From Mrakia gelida (Eukaryota > Basidiomycota > Tremellomycetes > Cystofilobasidiales > Mrakiaceae): DNA of 64,000 bases. Below, in pieces: positions 22,801 to 39,447 of this stretch (position 1 is its first letter; the number at the start of each line of letters is the position of its first letter). A program made the position numbers and the translations under genes. The notes beneath the pieces were generated by a model, which did not search any database, was not told the DNA's origin, and saw only the letters and a program-made list of their open reading frames with translations. The stretch lies in contig BRON01000010.1 of assembly GCA_024345305.1 (NCBI GenBank), positions 186,001-250,000 on the forward strand, given 5' to 3'.

Positions 22801-23992
22801 GAGCTTGACGACCTTGATGAGCATCCAGTTGTTCTGGGATTTGGAGAGGATGTCGAACAGCTGAGGAGCCAGAGGGAGGTAGTTCTTGGCGTTCTTGCGA
22901 GCGAGTTCAGTCAGGACGTTGATCGTGGCGGAGACGACGCCTGTCGAGATGAGAAAACAGCGTGTTCGTGTGAGCTCGAGGGGAAGGAAGGAGAGTCGAG
23001 AAGCGAGAGGAGCTGGGGAACGAACCTTGGTCCTCATCCTCCAGTCGATCGCTGAGACGAGAAAAGTTGTCCTTGAGAGCTTCGGGGTACTTCTCAAAGA
23101 CTCTGTACATGCACAGAACAGCTCGTTTCCGGACCTGGCGAGGGAGAGCAAGAGAGGGAAGGGACGGCGGAGGTGAGCGATGACTTGAGCTCGAAAGAAG
23201 GAAGGAAGGAAGGCGACGTACCTGAGGTCTCGAGTGAGTGAGTAAAGAAGAGATGTCATGGGAGAGGTCTCGAGCGAGAGGACCGTTGACGATGGAGGAG
23301 AGACCGGTCAGGGCGAGTTGAGGGAGGAAAGGTGAGGGAGAGAGAAGATCCTGAAGGGAGGGACGGAGGGAGATCAGGTCAGCTCTCGAGCTATAGATCC
23401 CCAGAGCAGCTCGACCAATTTCACAAGTACAAGCTGAAGGATAAGACGGCACTGCTACTGACCTTCTTGATTCCATTAACAGTCAATACGACCTCCTCTG
23501 TTCCCTCTGGGAAGGCTCCTTCAGCAGCGAGATATCCGACCTCCTTGAGATGATACTTCGGCGAGGACATCACCTCTACGACGTGGAAGGAGAAGGAGGG
23601 CGGAGCGGTAACGGGGTAGAGCATCATGAGCTGCACATAAAAGCAAAACAAACGCAGACAGCGTGAGCTCGAACCGACGAAGCGAAGGGACGGAAGGTCG
23701 GTTTCTACTGACGTAGACCATCTTGAGAACAGCTCCTGCTTTGAGATCCATATCCCCACCCCGAAGCTCTTTACGAATCTCCTCGATGGCTTCTTGAAGG
23801 AACTTGTCAAGTTGAGCTTGGGGTTTGGAAGTGTTGGCTCGAAGACCCTGAGAGACGACAAGGAAGAGAAGGGAGGGAAGGAAGGAGGGAGCTCATCGTC
23901 AGTTTGGGCTATCATCTCCTTCGTTCATCTAGCTCGGTGCTTAGGGAAGTGGGACTGACTCTGATGAGATCCTGAAGAGTCCGTTCCCACAT
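19843..23992 (-). CDS. APL5: AP-3 adaptor complex subunit delta
   Basis: ATG at 23992 gives MWERTLQDLIRGLRANTSKP. The adaptin trunk follows the animal and yeast delta subunits block by block: FSFHVVEVMSSPKYHLKEVG, GYLAAEGAFPEGTEEVVLT, ALTGLSSIVNGPLARDL, KRAVLCMYRVFEKYPEAL, NYLPLAPQLFDILSKSQNNW, ISLLYECVRTCITG, SIRLRALDLVQAM and FEWYLAVLIDLAYISR, ending in the VWVCGEFCE block. The C-terminal hinge is acidic and rich in Lys and Gly (KKGKKTAEEEEEK; GGGGGGGFEEY), ending VKKKKKSLK. AP-3 sorts cargo from Golgi or endosomes to the vacuole. Many introns interrupt the trunk. An ear domain comparable to the human protein was not recognised. Confidence 0.9.
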
Positions 23993-24596
23993 GGTTTTGG
24001 AGAGATGGCCGAGAAGGAAAGAAGGGAAAGGGAGGGGAGGAAGGGGAGAGATGGAGTCGAGGTCAGCTCGAGACCAAGACCCCTTCGAAGGTCGCTTCCA
24101 TCGAGGATCGCGCAGAGGCCTGTTTCAGGTTCTTTCTTGGCGAAAGAACACCTTGAGCGAGACGGGCAGCGACAACACTGCATACGAGTGGTCGAGCTGA
24201 AGCTTAATCTTTTCTTCGAGAACGCAACGAGAACGCAACGAGGAAGAGACGGACGACTCGACTCGATCTCCGGTCGAGCGAGCGACGAGGTCAAGGCGAT
24301 CAAATACAGACCAGTTCCAAGAAAGGAGCGCGAGAGTAGTAGAGTAGCAAGAGTATGAATCAGGTGTGGGAGTGCAAATGCCATGGTAGGTAGGTAATGA
24401 TCTGTTCGCGTCGGAAAGTTCCGACGCGCTAGGGTTGGTTGGTGGATGGGAGGAAAGGGAACGACGAGGGAGCGAGCCAGTAGACTAGAGAGTGAAAGCA
24501 GAGTTCCTCAGCGAATATATAGTGAACAGCAATAGAGAGAGGGAAGCAACAACGTGAAAGGAAAACGAGAAGGGAAGAGCGACGCGAAGAAGAAAC
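23993..24596. other. Intergenic between APL5 start and BCY1 end
   Basis: Both flanking genes are on the minus strand, so this holds the AP-3 delta promoter/leader and BCY1 3'UTR. A branch-site-like AGCTGACC (minus strand) near 24060 suggests a leader intron, but I could not place its acceptor without cutting into the start region. Confidence 0.35.
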
Positions 24597-26667
24597 CTAA
24601 GGGAGACCGTATCGCTCTCCAGCCTTCCTGGCCATGATGGCTGAGGTGGGACCGAGGAGTCGAGTGAAGGCCTTCTCCGAGAGAGTAGCGACTCTGAGCT
24701 TGCCTCCGATGGCTCGGACGGTAGCGGCTCGGGGAGCTCGGTTGATGAGGGCGAGTTCTGAGGAGCGAACGAACGAGGGAGGGGAAGGTCGAGGTCAGTC
24801 TCAGTTGATTCGGTCTTCCTCGTTCCGTACACTCAGCCTTCAACATCAGGTAGAGGGGAGGAGAGTCGACTCACCTCCGAAGTAATCTCCCTTCGAGAAC
24901 TCAGCGACGACCATCTCCTGGAAGCTTCCGTCCAACTGCCTCGCCTTCTTGGTGAACTCGGCTCGTCCGCTCTCGATGAGGAAGAAGTCCTCTCCAATCT
25001 CTCCCTCGGCGATGACGGTCTGTCCGGCTTCGTAGATCTTCGTCTCCAGGGCATCGGCGATCTTGGCTCGCTCGTAGGGTTCGAGGGCTTCGAGGATCTT
25101 GATCGAGGAGAGGAACGACTCGTACATCTTCCTCCTGGACGAGGTGTGGTCGAGGAGGATCGTTCGGAAGGTGATTCGGTCGAGAGCCCAGAGGATGGAG
25201 GGAGTGGTGGCGACGATGGAGGCGGATCGAGGAGCGCTGGAGAGGGTGAAGAGGGAACACGAGGAACGAGACGACGCGAAGTCAGCGAACAAGCTCCTCT
25301 CGACAGATTCGCTTGGGAAAAACTAGACCTAGACGCTGAACGAGCTACTCACTTGTACATCAAAGCGAGATCTCCGAACGACATTCCCTTCGTGTTGGTG
25401 AAGACCTTGGTTCCCAGATCCGTCGTGGTCTCGTCCTTTCGAACGTAGACGTCCAAGCTTCCCTCCTCGACGATGTAGAAGTAATCTCCGACGGCTCCCT
25501 GCTCGATGACCATCTCCCCCGGGCTGACCTTCTTCTCCTTCATAGCACTCAGCACATCCTTCTTCTGGTCCTCGTCGAGGTTCCTGAACAGGAAGTTGGA
25601 GGCGATGGAGAGCTCGATTCGCTGAAGCTGTTGAGCTGTCTTGGGGTAGACGGGGAGCTTGGGTCGCTCGCTATCTCCAGCTCCGTTTCCGTTGGCGGTA
25701 GGGATGAGAGATTCGGCTGAGACGGAGGTTCGTCGACCGGCTGAGAAGCCTGGAGGGAAGGAAGGGGTGTTGAGGTGGTTGGAGATGGAGTTGGACGAGG
25801 AGGTGTTGGAGGTTGGAGGGAAGGTGGATTGAGATGGGGAGGAGGCTGTGGAGGAGTTGTTCTCGTCTTCCGAGACCGAGGTGAGGGGAGTGAAGTCTAC
25901 ACCGAAGGGACCCGAGGTGAAGAGAGAGTTGGCAGCAGCCGTGTTGAGGGCTGAACCTCGTCGAGGTTGGTTGGGAGGAGGAGGGATGCCGTTGGAGGAG
26001 GAAGCGCCGCCGTTGGGAGAGGAACCGTTGGTAGGTCGAGAGGTAGGGGAGGAGGGAACTTGGTTGTTGTTGTTTGGGGATCTGAAGGCGGAGGAGGAAG
26101 GTCGAGATGCGAGTCGCTGGTGAAGGTGGAAAGGTGGGGACAGCGAGAGGACGAGCGGAAGTGAGACACGAGGAAGGAACGATTAGCTTCAGCTTGACAG
26201 AATCGCAGCGAAGGAAGTTGAGATCGATGTAGCAGGGCTGGGGAAGGATAGGTGATCTCGTAAGAGATCCCTTGGAGAACTCTACGAGTTGTAGGTAGAG
26301 ATTGCGAGCTCGTTCCAGGAAGGGAAAGAGCTCGACTTGAGCTAGTCCCAGCCATCTCGATCTCATTCTCGACGACGTCCTCCCCTGCCCTCCCTTCCCT
26401 TCCCTCTCTGCCAAACTTCCTCAAACGAGCTGCCACCAAGAGCACACACGAGCTAGCCAGCTCTAGACGGTACTCCTAGAATCGTAGAGATGGGGAGGGG
26501 ACGAGAAGGAGGGAGGAAGAGCGAGAGGGAGGGAAGGGAAACGTTGTGCTGACCTCTTCCTTTAGCTTCGCTGCCGCCCAGTCGAAGATGACCTGATACG
26601 TGTCCTGACTTGATGAGCTCTCAACGTGATGGACGAGCTGCTGGATAGCGGATTGTTGAGACGACAT
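24597..26667 (-). CDS. BCY1: cAMP-dependent protein kinase regulatory subunit
   Basis: ATG at 26667, stop at 24597. The N-terminal dimerisation region contains DTYQVIFDWAAAKLKEE. A long Ser/Pro/Asn-rich linker follows, with the inhibitor site GRRTSVSAES (RRxS, phosphorylatable and able to block the catalytic cleft) near 25710. Two cyclic-nucleotide-binding domains come next: domain A with GEMVIEQGAVGDYFYIVEEG and phosphate-binding cassette FGDLALMYNAPRSAS, domain B with GQTVIAEGEIGEDFFLIESG and FGELALINRAPRAAT. The cassette Arg is present in both. The protein holds PKA inactive until cAMP binds. Domain A has Asp in place of the usual Glu in FGELAL. A second RRGS motif (QPRRGSALN) lies upstream in the linker. 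Confidence 0.93.
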
Positions 26668-27487
26668 CTCGGAGGGAGAAAGGGAGGGAGGGGAGGGTGA
26701 TGGGTGGCAGGAAGGAAGGAAACCGAAACGACGCTTGTTTCGAACGAGCGAGGCGAGCATGCTGGATCCGGAATCGTCTGCACGTCGTCACCCAAAACAC
26801 GAGCCGCGCTTTCAAACAAATTCGGAATCCGACTCAGATCAATCCATCAGGATCGAGAAAGAAAGAGCTGATCGAAAAAGGCAGAGTGGGAAGCTGGGAG
26901 GGCTAGCTAGGCGTGGGAGGGCGAGGGACGACAACGACGGCATCGCCCTCTCCTAGCTGCTAACCTGAGGTCTCTCTCTCTCGAATGGCAGAGAGAAGAT
27001 ATATCCTCTGCGAGGCTTGTTCTTCCTTGAGATGAGGACCGGAGGTGAGTGGGAGGCCAAAAACGACGACCAAGACACGCGTCGCGTGCGTCGCGATTCG
27101 CTTTTTGACGAGCTCATCTTTCTTGCCTGGGAGACAAGACCCTTGTCTCAAGAAGACAAGTGCGCTATTGGTGTAGCTGAGGTTGTGGTCTCCCTATGAA
27201 GTGGTGTTGCGGAGGCTCAGAAGATGGGACGAGGAGAGGGATGGGAACGAAGAGGGGAAAGACGAGAGAGCAAGGAAATTGCTGCAGGAGGGACCCTCTT
27301 TACAACGCACAGCTGCGGCACTCATATAACCTCGTTCCACTTCAGCTGATATCCTTCGGAAGCATCGCCGTTCGTTGATCGAAAGGAGGTGAGCTTCGTC
27401 TTTTCGAGCTCGACGTCCTGTCTCTCCCAACTCCTTCCCTCCCTTGCTTTTTCCCTTCCCTGGATCATCGCTCGAGTCTCGGTCCAG
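26668..27487. promoter_or_regulatory. Divergent region between BCY1 and the Cid1-like gene
   Basis: Contains a compact GC palindrome cluster near 27077 (ACACGCGTCGCGTGCGTCGCG) and a near-perfect inverted repeat near 27128-27160 (CTTGCCTGGGAGACAAGACC next to CTTGTCTCAAGAAGACAAG). The start of the Cid1-like gene probably lies here, in an exon I could not identify. Confidence 0.35.
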
Positions 27488-30222
27488 CTCTCCTTCCCCC
27501 CTCCCCCTCCCACGCTGTCGTCCCCTTCCTCGATCCTGCTCGCTCGGGCGTTCACCTCCTCTCCGTCCAAGCATGCTGCCATCAAGATCAAGAAGACTGT
27601 CGTCCAGGCCCCCTCGAGCTCGTCCCAACCCGAGGCCGGGTCGTCGTCCTTGAAGGGAATCAGGACGAAGATTTGGAACGAGGGTGCTGCCAAGAAGGGT
27701 AGGTCTTGTCGTTCATCGATGGAGTTTCGGGGAGGGAATGAGCGTAGAGTTGAAGACAAAGGAAGGAAGGGAGGAAAAGTCGACGAAGCTGACCTTCCTT
27801 CCTCCTTCCCTCCCCTCCCCTCCTTTCGCTCTTCTTCCCTCCCTGCGGCCTTCGTAGATCCACCCAAGTCCCCTCCGGCTCACCTCTCGGCTTCCAGAAG
27901 AGCCAGTCTCTTCAAAGATCTCAGCCGCTCAGCTCCTCCCTCTGGTAGCACGCCCAAACCCAAGTCTACCTCGAGTCCCTTCGAGCGTCCTCTTTGGTCT
28001 CCCAACCCCTCAACATCACCAGCAACACCTCCATCTTCACCTCCAGCACTCAGCTGGCTAGAGCTTTACACCGCCAAGAAGAACGCAAACCTCAAATCTT
28101 CCTCCTCACCGCCACCGATACCCAATCCTACCCAAACCACCTCGACGACGACACCATCCTCTTCTTTTCCCTTCCCCTCCCCCTCTTCTCTACCAGCCTG
28201 GAAAACCTCCTTACTGTCTCCACCACATGATTCCGATCCTCCATCCTCATCCTCATCGTCCCCTCCCTCCTCCAATGAACTTCCCCTCGACCCAAGAGGG
28301 AACGTCCCTCCCTCCGTCCTCGAAGCAGGAAGCGATCTTCACAAGGAGATCTTGACCTCATGGATAGTCAGTACCCTCTTGCCTTCGTCTCCCTCATATC
28401 GCTAACTCACTCTCACAACTCTCGCTGACCTCGCCTCCCTCGCTTTCGCTCCAATCCCATTCCAGGCGACCCAACCCTCCCCCGAACGAATCGCCAAACG
28501 AAACGACCTCCTCGCCTTCCTCGGCAAACTCGTCGGCGAGCTAGGCCCCCAGTACACCGTCGTTCCCTTTGGGTCCGTAGCAGTAGGAGCAGATGGAAAC
28601 ACGTCGGATCTGGACCTCGCGATTCGAGACGCGGATCACCCTGAGGGGTTCGATGACCCTCAGCTGTTCAGAGTCAGGAGGGCGCCGTACGACATGCATC
28701 ATCTGCATAGCATACTGAGGAGGAGCATGGATGACGTGCAGGCTATCCCTTGGGCTAGGGTGCCGGTCGGTGAGTGCTCGTCGAGGAAGCCGAGGGGAGC
28801 GAGAACCTGAGCTGGCGCTGACCTCCTCGCTTCCTTTCCTTCCTTCCTTATCTTTCGCAGTCAAGTTCGTGGATCCCAAGTCAGGGATCGATGTGGATAT
28901 CAAGTGAGTTGCGGATGGCCCTTCGGGAGCCTGTTGAGCTCGGTTGAAGAGAGGTCGAAACTCGACGACGCGTCCTCGCACGCGACGCGTGAAGGCTGAC
29001 CTTTCGTCCTTCTCTTTCCTCTCTCCCAGCTGCAACAACCTCGGAGGTGTCAACAACAGTACTTGGCTCCTCTCCTACCTTCAGCTGGCTCCTCACACCC
29101 TTCGACCTCTCATCCACGCCGTCAAGAAGTGGGCTTCAACGAGAAAGATCAACGATCCGTTCGTCCTCTCGTCTCTTTCCCTCTTCTCCTCGACTTCTCC
29201 CGCGAGCGTGGCCTTAAACTCACGTCAACTCTTTCTCGTTCTGGGTTTCACCTGTCGCAGTTCTGGACAGGAAGGAGGAACATCTTTCTCTTCCTACACG
29301 ATCCAACTTCTCTGCCTCGCCTACCTCCAAGCTCGTATTCACCTCGTCCCAACCAAATCAGCTCCTTCCACCCATTCTCTCCTCGCTCTTCTCCCCAATC
29401 TCCAATCTCCTTCCCTCCTCGCTCGTCTAAAAATCCCAACGACCCACCTTCACCTGAGAGACAAACCACCCACGATCCACAAAATCAACACCACCTACGC
29501 TCCTCTCTCCTCCCTCCCTCCCTCCGTAGTCGGAGAGTGGACGAAGCGAAACAAGGACGTCGACGTCGGGGACCTCGTCAAGGGGTTCTTCCGGTTCTAC
29601 GCTGGAGAGACGGGGGAGGGATGGGGAGGGAACAGGTTCGATTGGAAAGAGGGAGCTGTCAGTCCGCTGGAGGGAGGGATCGTGAAGAGGTTGCGTCCTG
29701 AAGCCGAAGGGGTCGAGAGGGTCCCTGGGAGCGGGCTTGGAGGGCTGTGGATTTCCAGGAAGGACAGAGAGGTGGAGCAGGAGAGTGGGGTGGACTGGTG
29801 CTTGTCGAGGGAGAAGGGGAGGGAGGGAGGGAAGGCTTCGCACCAGCTGCAGAAGTGGAACAACGCTCAGATGGTGATCAGAGATCCGTTCGAGTGGCAT
29901 AAGGTCCGTCCAAAACTTTCTCCCTCTCTCGTCTCGCTCGCTCTCCGGCGCGTTCGACGAGGAAACGAAGCGACCCTCTAGCTCGCGTCTTCGCCTTTGA
30001 CTGACGCTCTGAACTCTCCTCTTCCACCTGCCTGCCTCCCAACATCAGAACTGCGCTCAAAACATCAACCTGCAAACCTCTCAACGGATCCTCCGCGAGT
30101 TCTCTCGCGCTCACACCATCCTTTCGACCAACCCCGAGGCCTCCTTCCTTCGAGACGTTTGCGCCGAGCCGAACGAGGAGGAACTGCGTAGAGCCTCGAC
30201 AGAGAAGCAGGCGTGGAAGTAA
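27488..30222 (+). CDS. Cid1/Trf-type nucleotidyltransferase (non-canonical poly(A)/(U) polymerase)
   Basis: Exons as read: (27488)-27698, 27858-28365, 28466-28769, 28861-28903, 29030-29158, 29261-29902 and 30049-30222. The catalytic core has PFGSVAVGADGNTSDLDLAI (Gly-Ser plus the Asp-x-Asp pair) and the third acidic residue in GIDVDINCNN, followed by LGGVNNSTWLLSYL, HAVKKWASTRKIND and the PAP-associated region (SFSSYTIQLLCLAYLQ; VGDLVKGFFRFYAGETG; IRDPFEWHKNCAQNI). These are hallmarks of enzymes that add A or U to RNA 3' ends. The N-terminus is long, Ser/Pro-rich and disordered. No in-frame ATG exists in the first exon as read, so a short upstream exon must supply it. Confidence 0.78.
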
Positions 30223-31020
30223 GGGGAAGGAACCTTGGGCTGGAGAGGGAGATCGCTTCGATCTAGATTGCAGGGAGAGGACGCTGGTTCCCGACTTCGC
30301 GTCGAACGCGTTGTGAGTTTCACCTTTACTTCCCTTCCCCTGACTGCGTTGAGTGCGAGGTCTGAACTGACTTTGCTTTCGCTATCGCTCAATCCCGCAG
30401 ACGGGTCTTTCTCTACTTCGAACGACTCGCTCTTCTCGCTGGCGAGGGCAGAGAAGAGGCGACGCGTCGAGTTCGAACCGTCGGCTCCCCTCCTTTATTT
30501 TTTTACACCTTTTCGCCTCGGCGTGCAGTGTTAGATATGTACAGACACTTATTTGTATCCCCTTCCGCTGGTCTCGCGGACTGACTCAACGGAAAGTGCG
30601 ACGACCTTTCGTTCTCGACCAACTCGACTCGAAAAAGGATCCGTCTCTCGCTCACTCCTCCTCGTCGACCATGACCTCTCTCCTCCTCTCAAACCCTCGT
30701 GCGCATTGACCATCTCGTCCCTACAGCCCCCCTCTCGTCAGGGTCTCGGAGCAAAAGGGATCTTCTCCCAGGGGAGATCGATGGAGCATCATCGATCAGT
30801 TCCCGAGCGACTCCTCGACCTCCTCTCTCCTCCCTCCCTCCCCTTCCAGCCCAGCTGCAACTCTGATAACCCTCCCTCTCCTCTAACGAGTTCGACTCCA
30901 ACCACGACCTGCCACCTTCCTTCCTCCTTCTCCAGCCTCCCTCTCCTTTCTTTCCCAGCACGCTTCGAACGACCACGAACGAAACGAACGAGAGGAACGA
31001 CGAAACAACGGAAGCTCACG
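30223..31020. promoter_or_regulatory. Intergenic region upstream of the RGS gene
   Basis: Begins with the 3'UTR of the Cid1-like gene (T-rich tract near 30493). The remainder is pyrimidine-rich leader. A GACGCGTC palindrome lies near 30460. No gene seen. Confidence 0.35.
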
Positions 31021-33995
31021 ATGGCAGAATCCTGGGACCTCGCTCTCCCTCCCAACACCAACGCCAACGCCAACCGCTCCTCCCCCTCCTTCGGGAGCAC
31101 GGGACTAGGAGGAGGACCTCGACCTCCCGTGGAGAGGAGAGGATCGTCTGCTTCCAACAACGTTCTGACGAGGACGTTCACCAAGACGCTGCTTCATGAT
31201 GTTTCGTTGAGCGATATCTTGAGTGGACAGGTTAGTTTCGAGCTCTTTCCCCTCTTTTGTTGTGGTTCTAGGTAGCTAACCGATTCGTCTTGATGCGAAA
31301 CAGACTTGTAGTCCTATTGGGTTCGTCCTCTACCTCTCATCCTCCCACCGAGCTCAGCTCTCGCGAGCTCACCTCCCTCCCTCCCCTTTCCTTTGTTCTG
31401 CGTCGCTGATCCTCTCTCTCCTTGCCTCCCCTCTGCCGGCATCGTTTGCACCCTCTCAGCTTCAAAGACTTCGAATCCTTCCTCGCCCACAAGGAGTTCT
31501 CTCGAGAAAACCTTCTCTTCATCGTCTGGTTTCGATCCTACCAGCGTCGGTTCCTGGCTCTCCCTCCCCACATTCAAGCCCGAGCTGTTCGACCGACGCC
31601 GTTGAATGGGGATCGATGGGGAGAGGGGAAGAGGAGAGCTTGGGAGAGGAGTAGGGGAGTTGGAGTTGATGAAGGGGTGGTGGAGGATTTGACGACGACG
31701 GCGACGAGGACGGCTGAGGGAGGAGAGGAAGGAGGAGAGAAGAAGGAGGGTGCTGGACCTGGGACGGATTACAAGGTCAAGCTTGGGAAGGATGGAGAGG
31801 TTGAGGTCAGGAGGGTTGGGTTTCAGAAGTGTGCTTGGTGAGTCTTCGCTTTCGTCGTTCGCCTCGAAGAACATGGTCGACGCTCGACTCGACTCGACTC
31901 GACCTTCGTTCTCCTCGACGTCTCTCTGCTAGGACTGATGTCTCGACCATCGTTCATTTCTCACAGGACCCAAGAAGGCCTGATGTGCACCTACAACCCC
32001 GACGCCTCGGATTCCCTCGGCGAGGACAGCAGCAACTCCACTCCTTCGAAGAGCAAGACCAACTCCTCCTCCTCCTCCTCGAACGACGAATCCGACAAGG
32101 CTCACGAACTTCATTGCACCAACGCCAAGCATCATCACTCGTCCTCGGAGCCTCTTCATCCTACTTCTTCGTGCGTTGTGGACGACGACGATGATGGAGG
32201 GATGCCGTTCAGGTGAGTCGATTCCGCGTCATCTCTCTTCGTTTCAAGCGCCCTTGCTTCGCGCCTCATTCACCTTCTGACTCGAATATCTACCTTCGGT
32301 GGAGCAGGGAAGAAGCACGACGAGCCTACGCGACGTTCATCCGAGCGGGAGCGGCGAAGGAGTTGAACTTGGAGGACAAGGTCAGGGAGCGAGTTAAGAA
32401 CCAGTTGGAGATCAGCACACGTGAGTTATGAACCCCTCTTATCTCCCCTCCAGACTTTACGCTACTGGCTTCGATGAGGCTTCGAAGGGGAGCCTGAGAC
32501 TCGCGAGACGAGGTTCGGAACGCGTCGCGACCTTTTCGTTCGTTCGCTGACCTCCGCTCCCGTCATCTTTCTTTCTCCCCAGACCCCGATTGCTGGATCC
32601 CCGCCTACGAAGCTACCTATATCCTCTCGGAGACCGCTTCGCTTCCTCACTTCCTCAATTTCGCTCAAGCGTTCGTCCTCTTTCCCTCTCCGCGTCGTTT
32701 GACACGGTTCTCCCCAAGACTGACGTCTTTTCCCCGCTCTCCTTCCTTTCCCAGCAACATCCAGATGCCCAAGCGTTTCTTCTGGTACCTTGTCGGATTC
32801 ACCGAGTAGGTCCTCTCGCTATCTCGCTCGTCCGACGTCTCGCTCGGTCTCGACTCGATTCGCTGATCAGACCCTGCTCTCGCCTACCCCAGTCTCGCGA
32901 TCTCGCTCCTGATCTACCTCCTCACGGTCTTCCTTCTTCCCGCTCACCCATACGGATGGAGAGTGATTCGGTTGATCAGTGTCATCTTCGCTTGTTTCGG
33001 TTCGATGTGAGTCCTTCTCGTCTTGAGTTTCAGTCTTCGACGCGTCGTTGCTTCTCATTTCGTCACTCGAACGCGTCCTGACGTCCACTTCACTCTTTCG
33101 ACGCGTCTTTCAGGCAAGCCTACTCCGCCTACCGAGGATTCTGCACTCAGGTCTGGGGACGAGCCTCGCGACAAGCCCACCCGTGGGAGATGGAGGATCT
33201 CGAGGAGGACGAGGAAGCAGCCATCGGAGGAGACGCCAAGTCGAAGGATCTTCTCCAACCTGAGGTAGACGAGTCAGCAGCCGTCGGAGAAAGAGGAGAC
33301 AACACAGCCAAGGCGTTCGTAGATCCGTTCGCCGACGCGTCTCCTCCGTCCGCGAAGCAGCAACACCTCCCTCCTCCCATCCACGTCTCCCTCCATCCCA
33401 ATGACGGAATGCCACCCGATCTCTCTCCCACCGCCACCGAGTTTCCCTCCGACTCAACCAGCACCCTCGGTACCGACGACGAGAAGAAGATCGGAGGAGG
33501 AGGAGTCAAGGAAATCGAAACCAAGAACCTCGACGCCGACAAGCTCTCTCCCTTCGCTGTTCCTTCTCCTCCCACCACCACCACCCCCGCCGCCACCGCC
33601 AAGAAATCCACACGGCCTCCCCTCACTCCTCGAACCGACCTCGAAATCACCTCCTTCCTCCTCCCCTCCTCCGCCCTCCCCGTCTCCCGCCAACCCTCCG
33701 CACTCTCCCTCGGTCTCGGAACCGGAGGAGGTCCAATAATCATGCAGATCAGCTACTCAGCAACCAACCGAACTCCCAACCCCAACGCCAACCTCCTCGC
33801 TTGGGGAGAACCCGAGGAGGGAGGAGGAGTCGAGAAGTTCAAGAAACCTCCCATCTTTGGTCCTGAGGTGGTGATTGAAGATCCTAGGATTATCGCGTTG
33901 CATAAACAGATGGTGATGGATATTTTGATGTTGGTACTGGGTGGACGATTGTTTGGATCGTGCTGTGTCTGGCGGTGCCGGGGTACCAGAGGTAG
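31021..33995 (+). CDS. RGS-domain membrane protein, Rax1-like; probable frameshift near the C-terminus
   Basis: Nine exons: 31021-31230, 31304-31320, 31460-31837, 31967-32212, 32308-32420, 32583-32670, 32755-32805, 32893-33006 and 33114 onward. The RGS fold is split by a long acidic insert: FKDFESFLAHKEFSRENLLF..WFRSYQRRF at the front, EEARRAYATFIRAGAAKELNL in the middle, FFWYLVGFTD at the end. Two membrane segments follow (LAISLLIYLLTVFLLPA; VIRLISVIFACFGSMQAY), then about 250 disordered residues. In the uninterrupted frame the protein ends at 34089 without a third membrane segment. One frame over, WTIVWIVLCLAVPGYQR and TAG at 33993-33995 give the expected final segment. Rax1 acts in bud-site memory in yeast; RGS domains speed GTP hydrolysis by G-alpha proteins. 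Confidence 0.75.
33039..33107. repeat. Paired GACGCGTC palindromes within one intron
   Basis: The 8-bp palindrome occurs at 33039-33046 and 33100-33107 inside the 107-nt intron before the last RGS exon, with an ACGCGTC variant near 33071. This is the densest instance of a motif seen over 20 times in the window (see findings). Confidence 0.85.
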
Positions 33996-34377
33996 ATTAG
34001 TCGAGCGTTTCCGTTTCTCGTTTCTCTGTCGCGTTCTTATTTATTGCTGCTTCCCTCCCTTTCTCCCTGTCTCGTATCCACTTCACTAGCTAGCTATCAC
34101 CCGTTTTAGTTGTTGTATCTCGCTTAGTCCTAGGTAATCGTGCTTCTCCTCTCTTCCATCCTCGCTCGCTCTCGCTCGTCCGACCACCCACACTCGTTCG
34201 TTCTCTCCTCTTCGCCCCCTCGCCTCCTCGCCTACTTACTTACTTGCTTACCTCTCGTTAATCCCATCCAACCGATCAATGCTCATGTTGTTATTCCTCA
34301 TCGTCACTCGTCCAAATCGTTAAAGCAGAACCAAAGCAAAGCACCTCTTCCTCCCCGCCCTCGTCGCGTCGCAAAAG
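33996..34377. other. Convergent intergenic region between RGS and RecQ genes
   Basis: 3' flanks of both genes, with short CTTACTTACTTGCTTAC repeats near 34236. No gene seen. Confidence 0.35.
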
Positions 34378-38998
<4,621 letters not shown>

Positions 38999-39447
38999 GG
39001 GCGCTCGAGAGCCACGCGCGAGAGAAGATGGGACGGGGACGGAAAGGGGTGGGTGAAGGGTGGTGGGAGGAGGAAGGGAAGGAGGTGGGGTTGAGCTTCG
39101 CGTCTCTCTTCGTTTTCGAGCGACGAGACGAGACTTCTTTTCCTTTTCTACCAACAAAGACAACAAAGCTCGGAATCTTAAGTTTGACGCGTCGTCTACA
39201 CAGATCTCGCCTATTCGTTTTCTCTCGCGTCCCTTCCAACTCCTTCGTCTCGCCGCTGTCTCTCTCTTCCTCCCTCGCCTCATCTCGTCTCGTCACGTCT
39301 CTTTCCTCTCCCTCTCCCAACTCGCTCAAAGAACGGGCCAGATCCTTTCATCCAGATCCCTTCCCTCCCCTCCTCTCTCTCTCTCCGCTCCACACCACAG
39401 GTTGTAAGAGAAACCGAAAAAGAAACCATCAATCGTGAGGTCCGATT
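38999..39447. other. Intergenic between RecQ start and eL37 end
   Basis: Both neighbours are on the minus strand; this is the RecQ promoter plus eL37 3' flank. A GACGCGTC palindrome (an MluI cell-cycle-box core) lies near 39187, about 190 bp upstream of the RecQ start. Confidence 0.35.

Noticed and set aside
27389..28405. 338-codon frame as the start of the Cid1-like protein
   Set aside because: The first codon is GTG inside an apparent splice donor, and the frame reads through a clear intron at 27699-27857.
33936..33992. A 56-nt intron near the end of the RGS gene
   Set aside because: It has GT and CAG ends but no CTGAC branch site and would delete the hydrophobic helix; a frameshift explains the data better.
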